From contig CAKUJA010000015.1 in assembly GCA_934661135.1 (NCBI GenBank), positions 1-27,211 on the forward strand: 27,211 nucleotides of DNA, in the 5' to 3' direction. The position numbers and the translations under genes are program-made. Every line of letters begins with the position of its first letter. Positions within the stretch are counted from its first letter, which is position 1. The notes below the pieces were generated by a model that saw only the letters and a list, made by a program, of their open reading frames with translations, was not told the DNA's origin and did no database searches. Origin of the DNA: an uncultured Oscillospiraceae bacterium. GTDB lineage: Bacteria; Bacillota; Clostridia; Oscillospirales; Oscillospiraceae. This document shows, in pieces, positions 14,647 through 23,055 of the stretch.

Positions 14647-17220
14647 TTAGCTCTGCTCCGCGACGTAGAGCTGCACGCGGCTCTGGATGGCGGCCGCCGT
14701 CTCCTCCGCGCTCGCCTGACCGGCGAAGAACCCTGCGCACTCGTCGTCCACGATGTTCGAAATCGACTCGTCGTAGGTCGCCACGCGCGTCGTCTTGGCA
14801 ATCACGTCAAGAACCATATCCGCCTGCTCCTGGCTCAGCTCATAGATGTCCACGCGGCCATCCTCCGCCGCACTACTATCCGTCGTCCGAGCGATGGCGG
14901 TCTCGCGCCCCACAGACGTGGTGTAGTAGCTGTACTTCGGGTACTTTATCGGCTCGCCGTTCTCGTCCAGCATGATCTCGCCGTTCTCGTCGTACTGATA
15001 CTCCGGCGTCATCGCCTTCTCCATCGACTGGTCGAATGCCGCCTTGTTGACCGGGAAGTTCCAGATGTTGTTGCCGGACTGATAGTCCTCGCGCACAAGC
15101 TGGCTCAGGAACGTCCACGCGACGTCCGGCGCCGCGCAGGTTGCAGAAATCGCAAACGCGCCGCTTGTCGAGAACAGGTGGTTCGCCGTGCCGTCCTCCG
15201 ACGGATAGCCGACAAACGTGATCGGCGCGTTGCCCAGCTCGCCGAGCGAGTAGAGCAGATCGTTAAACCCATAGAGATACTGCCGGTTCAGGAGCTTCTG
15301 CCCGTTTCTTATCATGTCTGCGTCGCTGGTTCCATTATTGGAGTTCTCCGGGTCGTTGTACCAGGCGTCCCAGTCAAATTCCGCCGGGAAACCCTTGGCG
15401 AAGTTCAGCAGCGCCACAAACGCTTCGCTGTCAAACGAGCACTTGCCCGTCTGCCAGTCGACAAACGTGCTCAGGTTGTTGTAGACGCACGTGCTCATCA
15501 CGTCGGCCTGCGTGCTGTAAAAATCAAAGACATACGCACCCTCTTGCAGCTTCGTCATCGCGTCCTGCACGGCCGCCACATTCCAGACGTCGTAGCCGTC
15601 CACAACCTTGCTCAGGCCGTAGGCCGTCTGCACCATGAAGCTCGTCGGCAGCTCATAGAGCTTTCCGTCGGTCTCGCAGGCCTTGAGCACCTCCTGCACG
15701 AAGCTCTCGCGCGTCAGGCTCGAGTCGTTGTCAATAAACGTATAGAGGTCTGCCAATACGCCCTTCGCCGCGTAGCGGTCGACCGGCAGATTGGTGGTAA
15801 TCATCATATCGGGAATCACGCCGGACATGATCTCGGTGTTCAGCTTCGTCAGTCCCGCCGAATAATCATCGTCCGTGTTGTATTCCGCGTAGTCCTTGAC
15901 CACGATGCGGTATTCGTCGCTGTTCTTGTTGAACTCGACAATCTGCTCGCGCAGATAGTAGTCCAGGCTGAAGCAGGCCAGTGTCAAGGTGGTCTTGTTC
16001 GGCAGCGTCGAAGAATCCACGCGCGTCATCAGCACCATCTCATTGGTCTGCTCGCCCGTGTCGTCGTCGTAGTGCGACAGCGTCGCGATCACGCGGCCGT
16101 CATCAAGCACGGAGAACGATGCCATGTCGTTGGAGTTGATGTCGCTGTCCATCCAGTCGAGGATTTTCTCCTTCGTATCGGTCTTTGCGATGTAGCCGAA
16201 GATATTGTTGTTGTAGTTGTAGAGGATGTCATAGCCGTCGCATCCCGGATAGATCTGCCATGCGTCGGTCGGAATCTTGATGGCGTTGTCCTTGTCCCAG
16301 GTCTTTGTCTCCGTATTGATCGGGATCAGCTCGTTCGAGCTTGTCTGCGACTCCTGGTCATAGCTGTACGCCGTCATGCCGATCGTGTTGGCGTCATACC
16401 GGCAGAGATTGCTGCCGCCGCCGATGTCGTCGGTCGAAATCGTGGCCGTGCAGTTGCCCTCAGCGTCAAACAGATACACGTTGGTCCAGTCATAGCCATA
16501 GATCGTGCCGTCGTTTCCGACAAGCACCGTGGAGAGGCTGCCGGAATAGTTGTTGCCGGCATCGTCGGTCTCCGCCGGCACCTTCAGCTCAAAGCGGCCA
16601 AGCTCGCTGCCGTCCGCCGCCAGATGCAGCATGACGTCCTTCTCCTCATTCTGCTGGTAGTTCCACTCGTCGTCGGTCTCCGGATCAAAGTCCTCGGGCA
16701 GCTCGGTCTTATACTGATAGATGTCGCAGCAGACCCAGATCGAGCCGTCGTCCATGACCTGCATATCGCCGATATTGACACTGCCTTCCCAGCCATCGTC
16801 CACCTGCGGCAGAGCCACGCCGGTAGCTTCCGTGCAGGTCTGGCTGTCCAGATCAATCTGGAACAGCGCCGAGCGGTACACATCATAGGTATACGTCTCC
16901 GTCTGCTCCTCGCCGTTCTCGTCGGTGTAGGTGTAGCTCTCCTCCTTCTCGCCCTCCTTCACCCGACCGACAAGCCATGCGGTCGACGCGCTCGCCGTAA
17001 CGCCGGAGGTATATGCGATCTCGCTCGGCAGATTGATGTATGTAGGCTTATAGACATATTTTGAGGTTGTCTGCGCCTGGTCGTTCTTCGTCGGCTTGGC
17101 AACGGTCGAATTCCCGTTGTTGCTGTCGCTGTTGCTGCCGTTCTCCTTCTTGCTGCACCCGGCGAACACGCCGATCAGCAGTACGAGCACCAGGCACAGC
17201 GCAAATACACGATGTTTCAT
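14647..17220 (-). CDS. Extracellular solute-binding lipoprotein with an N-terminal propeller-like region
   Basis: This 857-aa protein starts MKHRVFALCLV and has a lipobox ending VFAGC (Cys22), then a Ser/Asn linker. About residues 60-400 contain repeated short strands of the DDGSIWV, NDGTIYGY and DDGRVIATL type, as in beta-propellers. From about 405 (TLTLACFS...REQIVEFNKNSDEYRIVVKDY) it becomes an MalE/family-1-like solute-binding domain. An upstream in-frame extension of 29 residues is possible but AAAGGA lies 6-7 nt before this ATG, and only this start gives a proper signal peptide. It is the first gene of the envelope operon and likely feeds the MalF/MalG-type permeases. The propeller may bind the substrate or a partner such as the HlyD-like adaptor. 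The pattern is strongly acidic, fitting a secreted cell-surface protein. Confidence 0.85.
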   Translation of the reverse strand: MKHRVFALCLVLVLLIGVFAGCSKKENGSNSDSNNGNSTVAKPTKNDQAQTTSKYVYKPTYINLPSEIAYTSGVTASASTAWLVGRVKEGEKEESYTYTDENGEEQTETYTYDVYRSALFQIDLDSQTCTEATGVALPQVDDGWEGSVNIGDMQVMDDGSIWVCCDIYQYKTELPEDFDPETDDEWNYQQNEEKDVMLHLAADGSELGRFELKVPAETDDAGNNYSGSLSTVLVGNDGTIYGYDWTNVYLFDAEGNCTATISTDDIGGGSNLCRYDANTIGMTAYSYDQESQTSSNELIPINTETKTWDKDNAIKIPTDAWQIYPGCDGYDILYNYNNNIFGYIAKTDTKEKILDWMDSDINSNDMASFSVLDDGRVIATLSHYDDDTGEQTNEMVLMTRVDSSTLPNKTTLTLACFSLDYYLREQIVEFNKNSDEYRIVVKDYAEYNTDDDYSAGLTKLNTEIMSGVIPDMMITTNLPVDRYAAKGVLADLYTFIDNDSSLTRESFVQEVLKACETDGKLYELPTSFMVQTAYGLSKVVDGYDVWNVAAVQDAMTKLQEGAYVFDFYSTQADVMSTCVYNNLSTFVDWQTGKCSFDSEAFVALLNFAKGFPAEFDWDAWYNDPENSNNGTSDADMIRNGQKLLNRQYLYGFNDLLYSLGELGNAPITFVGYPSEDGTANHLFSTSGAFAISATCAAPDVAWTFLSQLVREDYQSGNNIWNFPVNKAAFDQSMEKAMTPEYQYDENGEIMLDENGEPIKYPKYSYYTTSVGRETAIARTTDSSAAEDGRVDIYELSQEQADMVLDVIAKTTRVATYDESISNIVDDECAGFFAGQASAEETAAAIQSRVQLYVAEQS

Positions 17221-17266
17221 ACTCAAATTCCTTTCTGCGGCTCTGCCGCGCTTTTTTGTTGTCCCC

Positions 17267-17295
17267 ATCATAGCAGTTTTTTTGTTTTTGGAAAG
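17267..17295 (-). promoter_or_regulatory. Promoter of the envelope operon
   Basis: On the minus strand a TATGAT -10 box (17267-17272) has, 17 nt upstream, only a poor -35 (CTTTCC). A weak -35 with regulator boxes directly upstream is typical of a promoter needing an activator such as the adjacent OmpR-type regulator. Confidence 0.55.
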
Positions 17296-17307
17296 TGATT
17301 TCTTCAA

Positions 17308-17327
17308 TTTTTAAGAAATCTTAAGGA
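17308..17327. promoter_or_regulatory. Putative response-regulator boxes upstream of the envelope operon
   Basis: TTTTTAAGA (17308-17316) is followed at 10-bp period by a partial copy with the same TTAAG core (17321-17325). The same core repeat is present upstream of the response regulator at 19459-19477. Ten-base direct repeats are the usual pattern for OmpR/PhoB-type dimers. Confidence 0.55.
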
Positions 17328-17377
17328 AGCACCGATTCCATCCGTTTCCCATCCCGACCCGTCGGTTTCAGCGCTTC

Positions 17378-18712
17378 CTATGGCTGCGTCTCCTCCGGTG
17401 CCACCGGCAGCACAACCTCCGCCGTGAACTTTCCGTCCGCTTCATGCCGCAGAAATCTGCCGCCCATCTGCGTCACAATCTTTTCTGCCGTCCGCAGGCC
17501 GATTTTGTTGCTCTCCACCTGCCCGGGGTCTGTACGAACCACATTGCAGATGCAGATGTGGAACGTCCGCTCCTCCGGCAGCGCCGCAATCGAAACCGGC
17601 TGCGACGGGTCGGCGTATTTGCGCACGTTCGCAAACAGGTTGTCGAGCACGCGCTTGAAATACGGCACATCCACACGGATCCTGCAGAACGTATCCGGCA
17701 TCACCATCCGAACCGCAAACCCGGCCGACTCCAGCTCTGCCTGTGCCTCACCCAAAAGCTGCTCCAGCAGCACATAGGCGTCGTAGGCCTCCGGGTGCAT
17801 CGGCAGCTCATCGTTGGAAAACAGCAGGCTGTACCGGAACAGCTCGTCCGTCAGCGTCTTGATGCGAACCGCCTTGTCCTGGCAGGCCGCCAAATATCCG
17901 GCCACATCCGCCGGCAGCTCCGGCATCCGCACCGAGATAATGTCCAGATAACCGAGCAGTGCGGTCAGCGGGTTGCGGATGTCGTGTGAAAGCGCCGTAA
18001 TGAGATCGGAGTTTTGCTTGAGCGCCTTCTTCTCCTCCTCGGTCTTGCTTTGCAGCGACAGGCGCATTTGCTCCACGCTCTCCGTCAGCTTTGCCAGCTC
18101 ATCATTGCCGTGCGGCTTTTCAAGCCGCACGGCCAGATCGCCGCGGCCGATCTGCTGCACCTCTTTGGAGATCGTCGTAATCGAGCGCGTGATGCCGCTG
18201 TTGTAGGTCAGCATAAAGCACACGAGCACCAGACACCCCAGCACCACACTGACAAGCGTCGTCAGCGTGTAGAGCCGCGACTCGCTAAAGTCGTACACCA
18301 CAGCCTGCATCGGCCCGTCGGTAAAATAGATCGGATACACGCTGGCCGCATTGGAGAGCAGCGGCGTCGCGCCTGTCTCGTCAACATCGTCCACGCCCCA
18401 CCAGCCGGCCTCAAACGCCAGCTGTTCATTTTTATAGAGCATGACGTAAATATCGCTCTTGCTCATCGACCAGCGCGCCACCGAGTCCGTGTCGCGGGAT
18501 GAAATTCGATTCTCCTGCACAAAGGCCTGCAGCTCGCTGACAATCGCGCGCTCGCGCTTTTGCAGCGCCGTTTCGCTCATATAGCAGCGTTCAATCAATA
18601 CACCGCCGAGCCAATTGGAAAGCAGGTACATCGCCGCCGCTGCCGCTATCGCAATCACCAGTACCAGCAGCAGCTTCACGCGCAGCGAGCGGAATGCGGG
18701 TTGCTTAGTCAA
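17378..18712 (-). CDS. Sensor histidine kinase
   Basis: This 444-aa membrane kinase has helix 1 (about 13-37), an extracellular sensing domain (38-148), helix 2 (149-170), a HAMP linker (170-225), the phospho-acceptor His243 in ALSHDIRNPLTALLGY, and an ATPase domain with the N-box LFANVRKYA (Asn362). The usual DxGxG ATP-lid and F-box are not recognisable; the region runs straight into KIGLRTAEKIVTQMGG, a compact form seen in some Clostridia kinases. The start is a TTG (18712) overlapping the regulator gene by 8 nt with AAAGGGG upstream. It should phosphorylate the response regulator encoded just before it. The signal is unknown. Confidence 0.88.
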   Translation of the reverse strand: MTKQPAFRSLRVKLLLVLVIAIAAAAAMYLLSNWLGGVLIERCYMSETALQKRERAIVSELQAFVQENRISSRDTDSVARWSMSKSDIYVMLYKNEQLAFEAGWWGVDDVDETGATPLLSNAASVYPIYFTDGPMQAVVYDFSESRLYTLTTLVSVVLGCLVLVCFMLTYNSGITRSITTISKEVQQIGRGDLAVRLEKPHGNDELAKLTESVEQMRLSLQSKTEEEKKALKQNSDLITALSHDIRNPLTALLGYLDIISVRMPELPADVAGYLAACQDKAVRIKTLTDELFRYSLLFSNDELPMHPEAYDAYVLLEQLLGEAQAELESAGFAVRMVMPDTFCRIRVDVPYFKRVLDNLFANVRKYADPSQPVSIAALPEERTFHICICNVVRTDPGQVESNKIGLRTAEKIVTQMGGRFLRHEADGKFTAEVVLPVAPEETQP

Positions 18713-19397
18713 TCTGATACCCCTTTCCCCACACCGTGCGGATCAGGCGCGGCTCCGACGGGTTTCGTTCGAGCTTTTTGCGCAGGTTCACAATATGCAC
18801 CATCACCGTGTTGTTCGATGCCGGCATATACTTTTCATGCCACACGTTTTCGTAGATCTGGTTGACCGAAACCACGCGTCCCTTCTGCCCGGCCATATAC
18901 TGCAAGATCGCAAACTCTGTCTCCGTCAGCTCCACCGGAACCCCGTCACGCAGCACGCGGTGGTTCTCCTCGTCGAGCACAAGGTCCTGCCGCAGAATCT
19001 TGCCGTTGATTTTTCCCTTGTAGACGCGGTAGCGCCGCAGCAGCGACTCCACGCGCATCAAAAGCTCCGCGCTCGAAAACGGCTTGACCAGATAGTCGTC
19101 GCCGCCCGACTGATAGGCCTGCAGCATATCCCGCTCCTGGCTCTTGGCCGTCAAAAATAGAATCGGCGCAGACGAAATCGCTCGAATCTCCCGGCTGGCC
19201 TCCACGCCGCCAAGCTCCGGCATCATAATATCCATCAGGATCAAATCAAGGTCGGGGTTCTCCCGGATAAATTCCACGGCCAGCCGCCCGTTCGCGGCTT
19301 CCTGTACGGAATATCCCTGCGCCTCCAATAAAATATGTAATACCTGCCGAATATCCGGCTCGTCATCCACAACGAGGATACGAATCGTCTGCTCCAT
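18705..19397 (-). CDS. OmpR/PhoB-family response regulator
   Basis: This 230-aa protein has a receiver domain with acidic pair D11/D12, phospho-acceptor D56 (LILMDIMMP), T83 and K105 (DDYLVKPF), followed by a winged-helix DNA-binding domain (LTETEFAILQYMAG to the C-terminal VWGKGYQID). It is the first gene of the kinase pair and is preceded by its own promoter with direct-repeat boxes, so it is probably autoregulated. The same boxes lie in front of the propeller-SBP gene, which supports control of the envelope operon. Target genes elsewhere are unknown. Confidence 0.92.
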   Translation of the reverse strand: MEQTIRILVVDDEPDIRQVLHILLEAQGYSVQEAANGRLAVEFIRENPDLDLILMDIMMPELGGVEASREIRAISSAPILFLTAKSQERDMLQAYQSGGDDYLVKPFSSAELLMRVESLLRRYRVYKGKINGKILRQDLVLDEENHRVLRDGVPVELTETEFAILQYMAGQKGRVVSVNQIYENVWHEKYMPASNNTVMVHIVNLRKKLERNPSEPRLIRTVWGKGYQID

Positions 19398-19427
19398 GCG
19401 TCCTGCCTCCTGCTTTATTTCACCCCC

Positions 19428-19455
19428 ATTGTATCATAGATGCCCGGTTTTCCAA
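19428..19455 (-). promoter_or_regulatory. Promoter of the two-component genes
   Basis: On the minus strand TTGGAA (19450-19455) and TACAAT (19428-19433) are 16 nt apart, and the direct-repeat boxes at 19459-19477 end 3 bp upstream of the -35. Confidence 0.6.
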
Positions 19456-19458
19456 GGG

Positions 19459-19477
19459 TTTTTAAGAATTTTTAAGA
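19459..19477. promoter_or_regulatory. Putative response-regulator direct-repeat boxes
   Basis: Two perfect 9-bp copies of TTTTTAAGA are arranged with a 10-bp period, one turn of DNA, abutting the regulator's own -35 box. This is the expected layout for a phosphorylated OmpR-type dimer activating from the class II position. Confidence 0.65.
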
Positions 19478-19491
19478 CTTGCGCAATTTCC

Positions 19492-19522
19492 TTGCAAAAA
19501 CCATCGAATCATGTGTTATAAT
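19492..19522 (+). promoter_or_regulatory. Promoter of the pseudouridine synthase gene
   Basis: A consensus TATAAT (19517-19522) extended by TGT, with TTGCAA (19492-19497) 19 nt upstream. It is divergent from the regulator promoter. A GC-rich stem (19534-19550) follows in the untranslated leader. Confidence 0.6.
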
Positions 19523-19602
19523 GAATAAGTCTCGCCCGCCTTCGGTGGGCAATGCCGCCCGCGCATTCCCTTGATATTACAATTTCTCGCCTGGAGTCAT
19601 TT

Positions 19603-20253
19603 ATGGATATTTTATATCAGGACAATCGCATCGTCGTCGCCATCAAGCCCCCCGGCGTCCTCTCGACCGACGAGCCCGGCGGAATGCCGGATTTGCTGCG
19701 TGCAGCGCTCTGTGCCGCTTGCATCCGCACGGTGCACCGCTTAGACCGCAAAGTCGGCGGTGTGATGGTATGCGCACGCAGCCGCAAGGCTGCCGCAATT
19801 TTAGCCGCACAAATACAGCGGCACGAGTTCCAAAAGGACTACTTAGCCGTTGTCCGCGGCTTTGCCCCCGCACAAGGCACGCTTCGCGACTGGCTGCTGC
19901 GCGATACCTATGCCGGTATCACAAGCGTCGTCCCAGAGGGAACGGCCGGCGCCAAAGAGGCCATTCTGACCTACACCCGCCTTGCTTCCAAAAATGATAC
20001 ATCTCTGCTGCAAATTCACCTGTTAACCGGGAGAACACACCAGATTCGCGTACAATTTTCCGCGCATGGCCATCCATTGATCGGTGACTGCAAATACGGC
20101 CGCGCAGAGGACGGCGGCATCGCGCTTTGGTCGTATCGCGTCGGATTTTATCACCCGGAGCGCGGCGATTTCATGTCTTTTTCCTGTCCACCGGACGGAA
20201 TTGCCCCATTTTCTGCCTATTCCGCTTGCTTTTCGTCGAATTCCGCCGTATAA
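19603..20253 (+). CDS. RluA-family RNA pseudouridine synthase
   Basis: This 216-aa protein carries the catalytic Asp48 in VHRLDRKVGGVMVCARS, the RluA motif II, and the C-terminal GRTHQIRVQFSAHGHPLIGD of the fold. RluA-family enzymes convert selected uridines of rRNA or tRNA to pseudouridine. The sequence is short and lacks an S4 domain, as in the RluA/TruC-sized members. The ATG at 19603 is chosen because TGGAGT lies 5-6 nt upstream and the conserved strand MDILYQDNRIVVAIKPPGVL begins there; an in-frame ATG further upstream would add 17 residues without family support. It ends about 90 nt before the MATE gene. Confidence 0.85.
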   Translation: MDILYQDNRIVVAIKPPGVLSTDEPGGMPDLLRAALCAACIRTVHRLDRKVGGVMVCARSRKAAAILAAQIQRHEFQKDYLAVVRGFAPAQGTLRDWLLRDTYAGITSVVPEGTAGAKEAILTYTRLASKNDTSLLQIHLLTGRTHQIRVQFSAHGHPLIGDCKYGRAEDGGIALWSYRVGFYHPERGDFMSFSCPPDGIAPFSAYSACFSSNSAV

Positions 20254-20293
20254 TACAGTGGTTTTCGCCGGAATCTCTCTGTTTTCCGGTATC

Positions 20294-20323
20294 GTGACAA
20301 TTTCCTACCGTTCAGGATACACT
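20294..20323 (+). promoter_or_regulatory. Possible promoter of the MATE gene
   Basis: GTGACA (20294-20299) and TACACT (20318-20323) are spaced by 18 nt, about 22 nt before the MATE start. Both boxes are imperfect. Confidence 0.35.
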
Positions 20324-20345
20324 ATATATAAAGGAGTGTTACGCC

Positions 20346-21740
20346 ATGGCGCGTTCCAAAAGCGTTTCGATCGACATGACCGGCGGTCCGCTGCTGTCCG
20401 GCATCCTGCAATTTTCTTTGCCGCTAGCCGCAACGGGTATGCTGCAATTGCTGTTCAATGCGGCAGACGTCATCGTTGTCGGCAAATTTGCCGGCAGCAT
20501 TGCGCTCGCCGCAGTCGGCGCAACGTCGAGCCTTGTCAACCTGATTGTCAACACCTTCATCGGCATCTCCGTCGGCGTCAACATTCTGATTGCGCGCCGC
20601 GTCGGCTGCCGCAATGAAGATGGCGTCCGCCGTGCAAGCCACTGTGCAATTGCGCTCAGTGCCGTGCTCGGTCTGCTGATGATGCTCCTCGGCCTGTTTT
20701 TGAGCCGTCCGCTGCTGGAGCTGATGGATACTCCGGCCGATATTCTGGAAAAATCCAGTCTCTACCTCACCATCTACTTTATCGGTGTCCCGTTCACACT
20801 GATCTATAACTTTGGCGCGGCGATTCTGCGCGCCTATGGAGACACAAAGCGCCCCATGCTGTATCTCACCATCTCCGGCATCATCAACGCCGTGCTGAAC
20901 CTGTTTTTCGTCATCGTCTGCAAGATCGACGTAGCCGGTGTCGCCATTGCAACGGTCATTTCGCAGGTTGTCTCTGTCGTGCTCGTTATGCGCTGCCTGA
21001 TGTGCTTCGACGGCTGGGCGCAGATTCATCTGAAAGAGCTTCGTATCCATAAGGCCGAAGCCATCCAGATGCTTCAGATTGGTCTGCCCGCCGGACTGCA
21101 AACCACACTGTTCAACATCTCCAACGTCATGGTGCAGAGTGCCGTCAATGGATTTGGCGCAGATGTCGTTGCGGCGAATACCGCTTCTTCCAACATTGCC
21201 GCATTCACCTACACAGCCATGAACTCCGTCTACCATGCCGCCATCACCTTTACCAGCCAGAACCTCGGCGCACGCCTCTATGACCGTATCAATAAAATCT
21301 TCTGGTCGTGCAATGCCGCCGTGCTGATTATCGGTATTCCGCTCTGCGCGCTGAGCACCATCTTCGGCCCGCAGCTTCTCAGCGTCTACATTGCCCGCAG
21401 TGACCCGGCTTTCGACGTCATCATCCAAGCCGGCATGGTGCGCACCTACTATACGACCACGGTCTACATCCTCTGCGGCCTGATGGACGCCTGCTGCGGC
21501 ATGGTGCGCGGTCTCGGCGCGGCATGGATTCCCATGCTCGTCAGCCTGACCGGTGCCTGCTTGCTGCGGATTGTCTGGATCTGGACGCTTTTCCGCTGGG
21601 ATCATACGCTGCAAATGCTCTATGTCTCCTATCCCATCAGTTGGGTTGTAACCACCCTTGCCCATCTGATCTGTTATGTTGTCATCTGGAAGCGGATGCG
21701 CGCACGGCTTGCGGAACGCACCGCTTCGGAATCCATTTAG
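20346..21740 (+). CDS. MATE-family multidrug/toxic compound efflux transporter
   Basis: This 464-aa protein shows twelve hydrophobic segments in two similar halves, starting with the MATE pattern GPLLSGILQFSLPLAATGMLQ and followed by FNAADVIVVGKFAGSIALAAVG. MATE proteins export cationic drugs or metabolites by Na+ or H+ antiport. The conserved first half also has PADILEKSSLYLTIYFIGVPF near residue 130. AAAGGAG precedes the ATG. It is followed after 15 nt by a uridine kinase-like gene, and the two probably form an operon. The substrate cannot be told. Confidence 0.92.
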   Translation: MARSKSVSIDMTGGPLLSGILQFSLPLAATGMLQLLFNAADVIVVGKFAGSIALAAVGATSSLVNLIVNTFIGISVGVNILIARRVGCRNEDGVRRASHCAIALSAVLGLLMMLLGLFLSRPLLELMDTPADILEKSSLYLTIYFIGVPFTLIYNFGAAILRAYGDTKRPMLYLTISGIINAVLNLFFVIVCKIDVAGVAIATVISQVVSVVLVMRCLMCFDGWAQIHLKELRIHKAEAIQMLQIGLPAGLQTTLFNISNVMVQSAVNGFGADVVAANTASSNIAAFTYTAMNSVYHAAITFTSQNLGARLYDRINKIFWSCNAAVLIIGIPLCALSTIFGPQLLSVYIARSDPAFDVIIQAGMVRTYYTTTVYILCGLMDACCGMVRGLGAAWIPMLVSLTGACLLRIVWIWTLFRWDHTLQMLYVSYPISWVVTTLAHLICYVVIWKRMRARLAERTASESI

Positions 21741-21755
21741 AAAGGAACCTGACCT

Positions 21756-22685
21756 ATGCGAGTAATCGATATGGAGGACATTATCCTCGCCATGCGCAAC
21801 CAGACACAGTTTGTCCTGCGCTGTGAGGAGGTCTTTCACGATAAAATCAGCGCCGCTGCCGCGGCGATTCTCTCCGCCCAGCCGAAAAAACCGTTTGTTT
21901 GTCTGACCGGCCCATCCGGCTCCGGCAAAACGACAACCGCCATGCGCCTTCAGGCATATCTGCAAAATCTCGGCGTCCGTGTCTGCCTGCTCAGCATGGA
22001 CAATTTCTTCCTCTCGCTCGACGAACGCCCGCCCGAAGCCGACGACTGGGAATCGCCCCACTGCGTCAACTGGAACCTTCTGCTGGACTGCATGGAAGGT
22101 CTCTCTGCCGGCAAGACCGTGCAGGTGCCGTGGTATGATTTCAAATCCGGCAAAACCGGCGGCTTTGTCTCCATGGAAGGCAGCCGCGAGGCCGTTGTCA
22201 TCGCAGAGGGCATCCATATGCTCAATCCCATCGTATTTGACCGCGTGCGCGACCGCGCAACCGGCATCTACGTCGCGCCGCGTACCCGCATTATCACCGC
22301 CGACGATCAGATTGTCAAGCCGGAGCAGGTTCGCGTCGCACGCCGGATGGTGCGCGATTACCAGGGACGCGGCCACAGTCTGCGCGACACCATTGATCGT
22401 GCGCAGTCGGTCAACGCCGGTGAGCAGAAGTATATCCAGCCGAATAAGCCAAACGCCTCCATTCACATCGACTCCTTCCATGACTATGAACTCTGTATCC
22501 TCGCGAAATATCTGCGTGAAATGCCGCAGTTCACCGAAGATTTGGATGACGCGTTCATCGAAGAAAAAGGTCTGAGCGTTCTGATGAAGGTTGTCCGCAG
22601 CCTTCCCTCGCTTGATATTCCCTATGTCCCGCGGGACTCGATTGTCCGCGAATTTGTCGGTGGAAGCATCTTTCGGTATGAATGA
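21756..22685 (+). CDS. Uridine kinase-like P-loop nucleoside kinase
   Basis: This 309-aa protein has the Walker A motif GPSGSGKTT (52-60), followed by SMDNFFLSLDERP, the nucleoside-binding strand seen in uridine kinase/PRK-type kinases, and a VVIAEGIHMLNP strand that matches the Walker B-like region. The N-terminal 45 residues precede the kinase core and are not typical of Udk. Such enzymes phosphorylate nucleosides or related small molecules in the cytoplasm. It ends 2 nt before a strong terminator. Its acceptor is not settled; the family includes uridine/cytidine kinases, phosphoribulokinase and several uncharacterised Clostridia proteins of this length. Confidence 0.83.
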   Translation: MRVIDMEDIILAMRNQTQFVLRCEEVFHDKISAAAAAILSAQPKKPFVCLTGPSGSGKTTTAMRLQAYLQNLGVRVCLLSMDNFFLSLDERPPEADDWESPHCVNWNLLLDCMEGLSAGKTVQVPWYDFKSGKTGGFVSMEGSREAVVIAEGIHMLNPIVFDRVRDRATGIYVAPRTRIITADDQIVKPEQVRVARRMVRDYQGRGHSLRDTIDRAQSVNAGEQKYIQPNKPNASIHIDSFHDYELCILAKYLREMPQFTEDLDDAFIEEKGLSVLMKVVRSLPSLDIPYVPRDSIVREFVGGSIFRYE

Positions 22686-22686
22686 C

Positions 22687-22726
22687 GAAATCGGGGAGCA
22701 GCCGTTGCGCTGTTCCCCGATTTTTT
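22687..22726 (+). terminator. Terminator after the MATE/kinase operon
   Basis: AAATCGGGGAgCAG pairs with CTGtTCCCCGATT and is followed by TTTTTT, directly after the kinase stop codon. Confidence 0.85.
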
Positions 22727-22805
22727 ACAATTTTTACACCCGCCTAAATTGCCGCCGGTATCCCTCTCCTGCTGTCCAAGTAATTATTTTGCGGACATCA
22801 AAAAC

Positions 22806-22849
22806 GGACACCCTGCCTTTCGTAAAATGAACAAAAAGGCAGGGTGTCC
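22806..22849. terminator. Strong 15-bp hairpin, terminator-like on the minus strand
   Basis: GGACACCCTGCCTTT pairs with AAAGGCAGGGTGTCC. On the minus strand GTTTTTGATG follows, so it could end a minus-strand transcript coming from the block 22900-23200. It has no coding neighbour on either side. Confidence 0.6.
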
Positions 22850-23034
22850 GACTGTTTTCAAGCATTGGAAGAAAAACCAAAATGCAAACCAATGAAATGT
22901 ATGGATCAATTATCAAATTAGAGCAACAAAATCGTAACCCAACGAAGTGGTTACGATTTTGAACGAAGAAAGACCTTTGCTGTCGAGATGAACGCGCTTG
23001 CGCGGGCATCTGACATACAAAGGTCATTTCTGAG

Positions 23035-23055
23035 TGGTGACCCGCCGGAGATTCG
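23035..23055 (-). other. 21-nt fragment matching a tRNA 3' end (likely tRNA-Lys type), possible att scar
   Basis: Read on the minus strand, CGAATCTCCGGCGGGTCACCA has the T-loop end, the T-stem 3' strand, a 7-nt acceptor strand, a discriminator A and CCA, in the right order and distances. The bases before it do not continue the T-arm or anything else of a tRNA, so only the 3' end is present. A duplicated tRNA 3' end is the usual footprint of an integrase that uses a tRNA gene. The hairpin at 22971-23025, followed on this strand by TTTC, may be the old tRNA terminator. Confidence 0.5.

Noticed and set aside
14455..17064. Very long plus-strand frame opposite the solute-binding protein
   Set aside because: Antisense frame of a GC-rich gene, full of Arg/His/Val runs with no domain; the minus strand encodes a clear lipoprotein.
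20424..22481. 685-codon minus-strand frame under the MATE and kinase genes
   Set aside because: Rich in Asp/Gly/His/Ala without domains; the plus strand has two well-defined proteins with motifs and ribosome sites.
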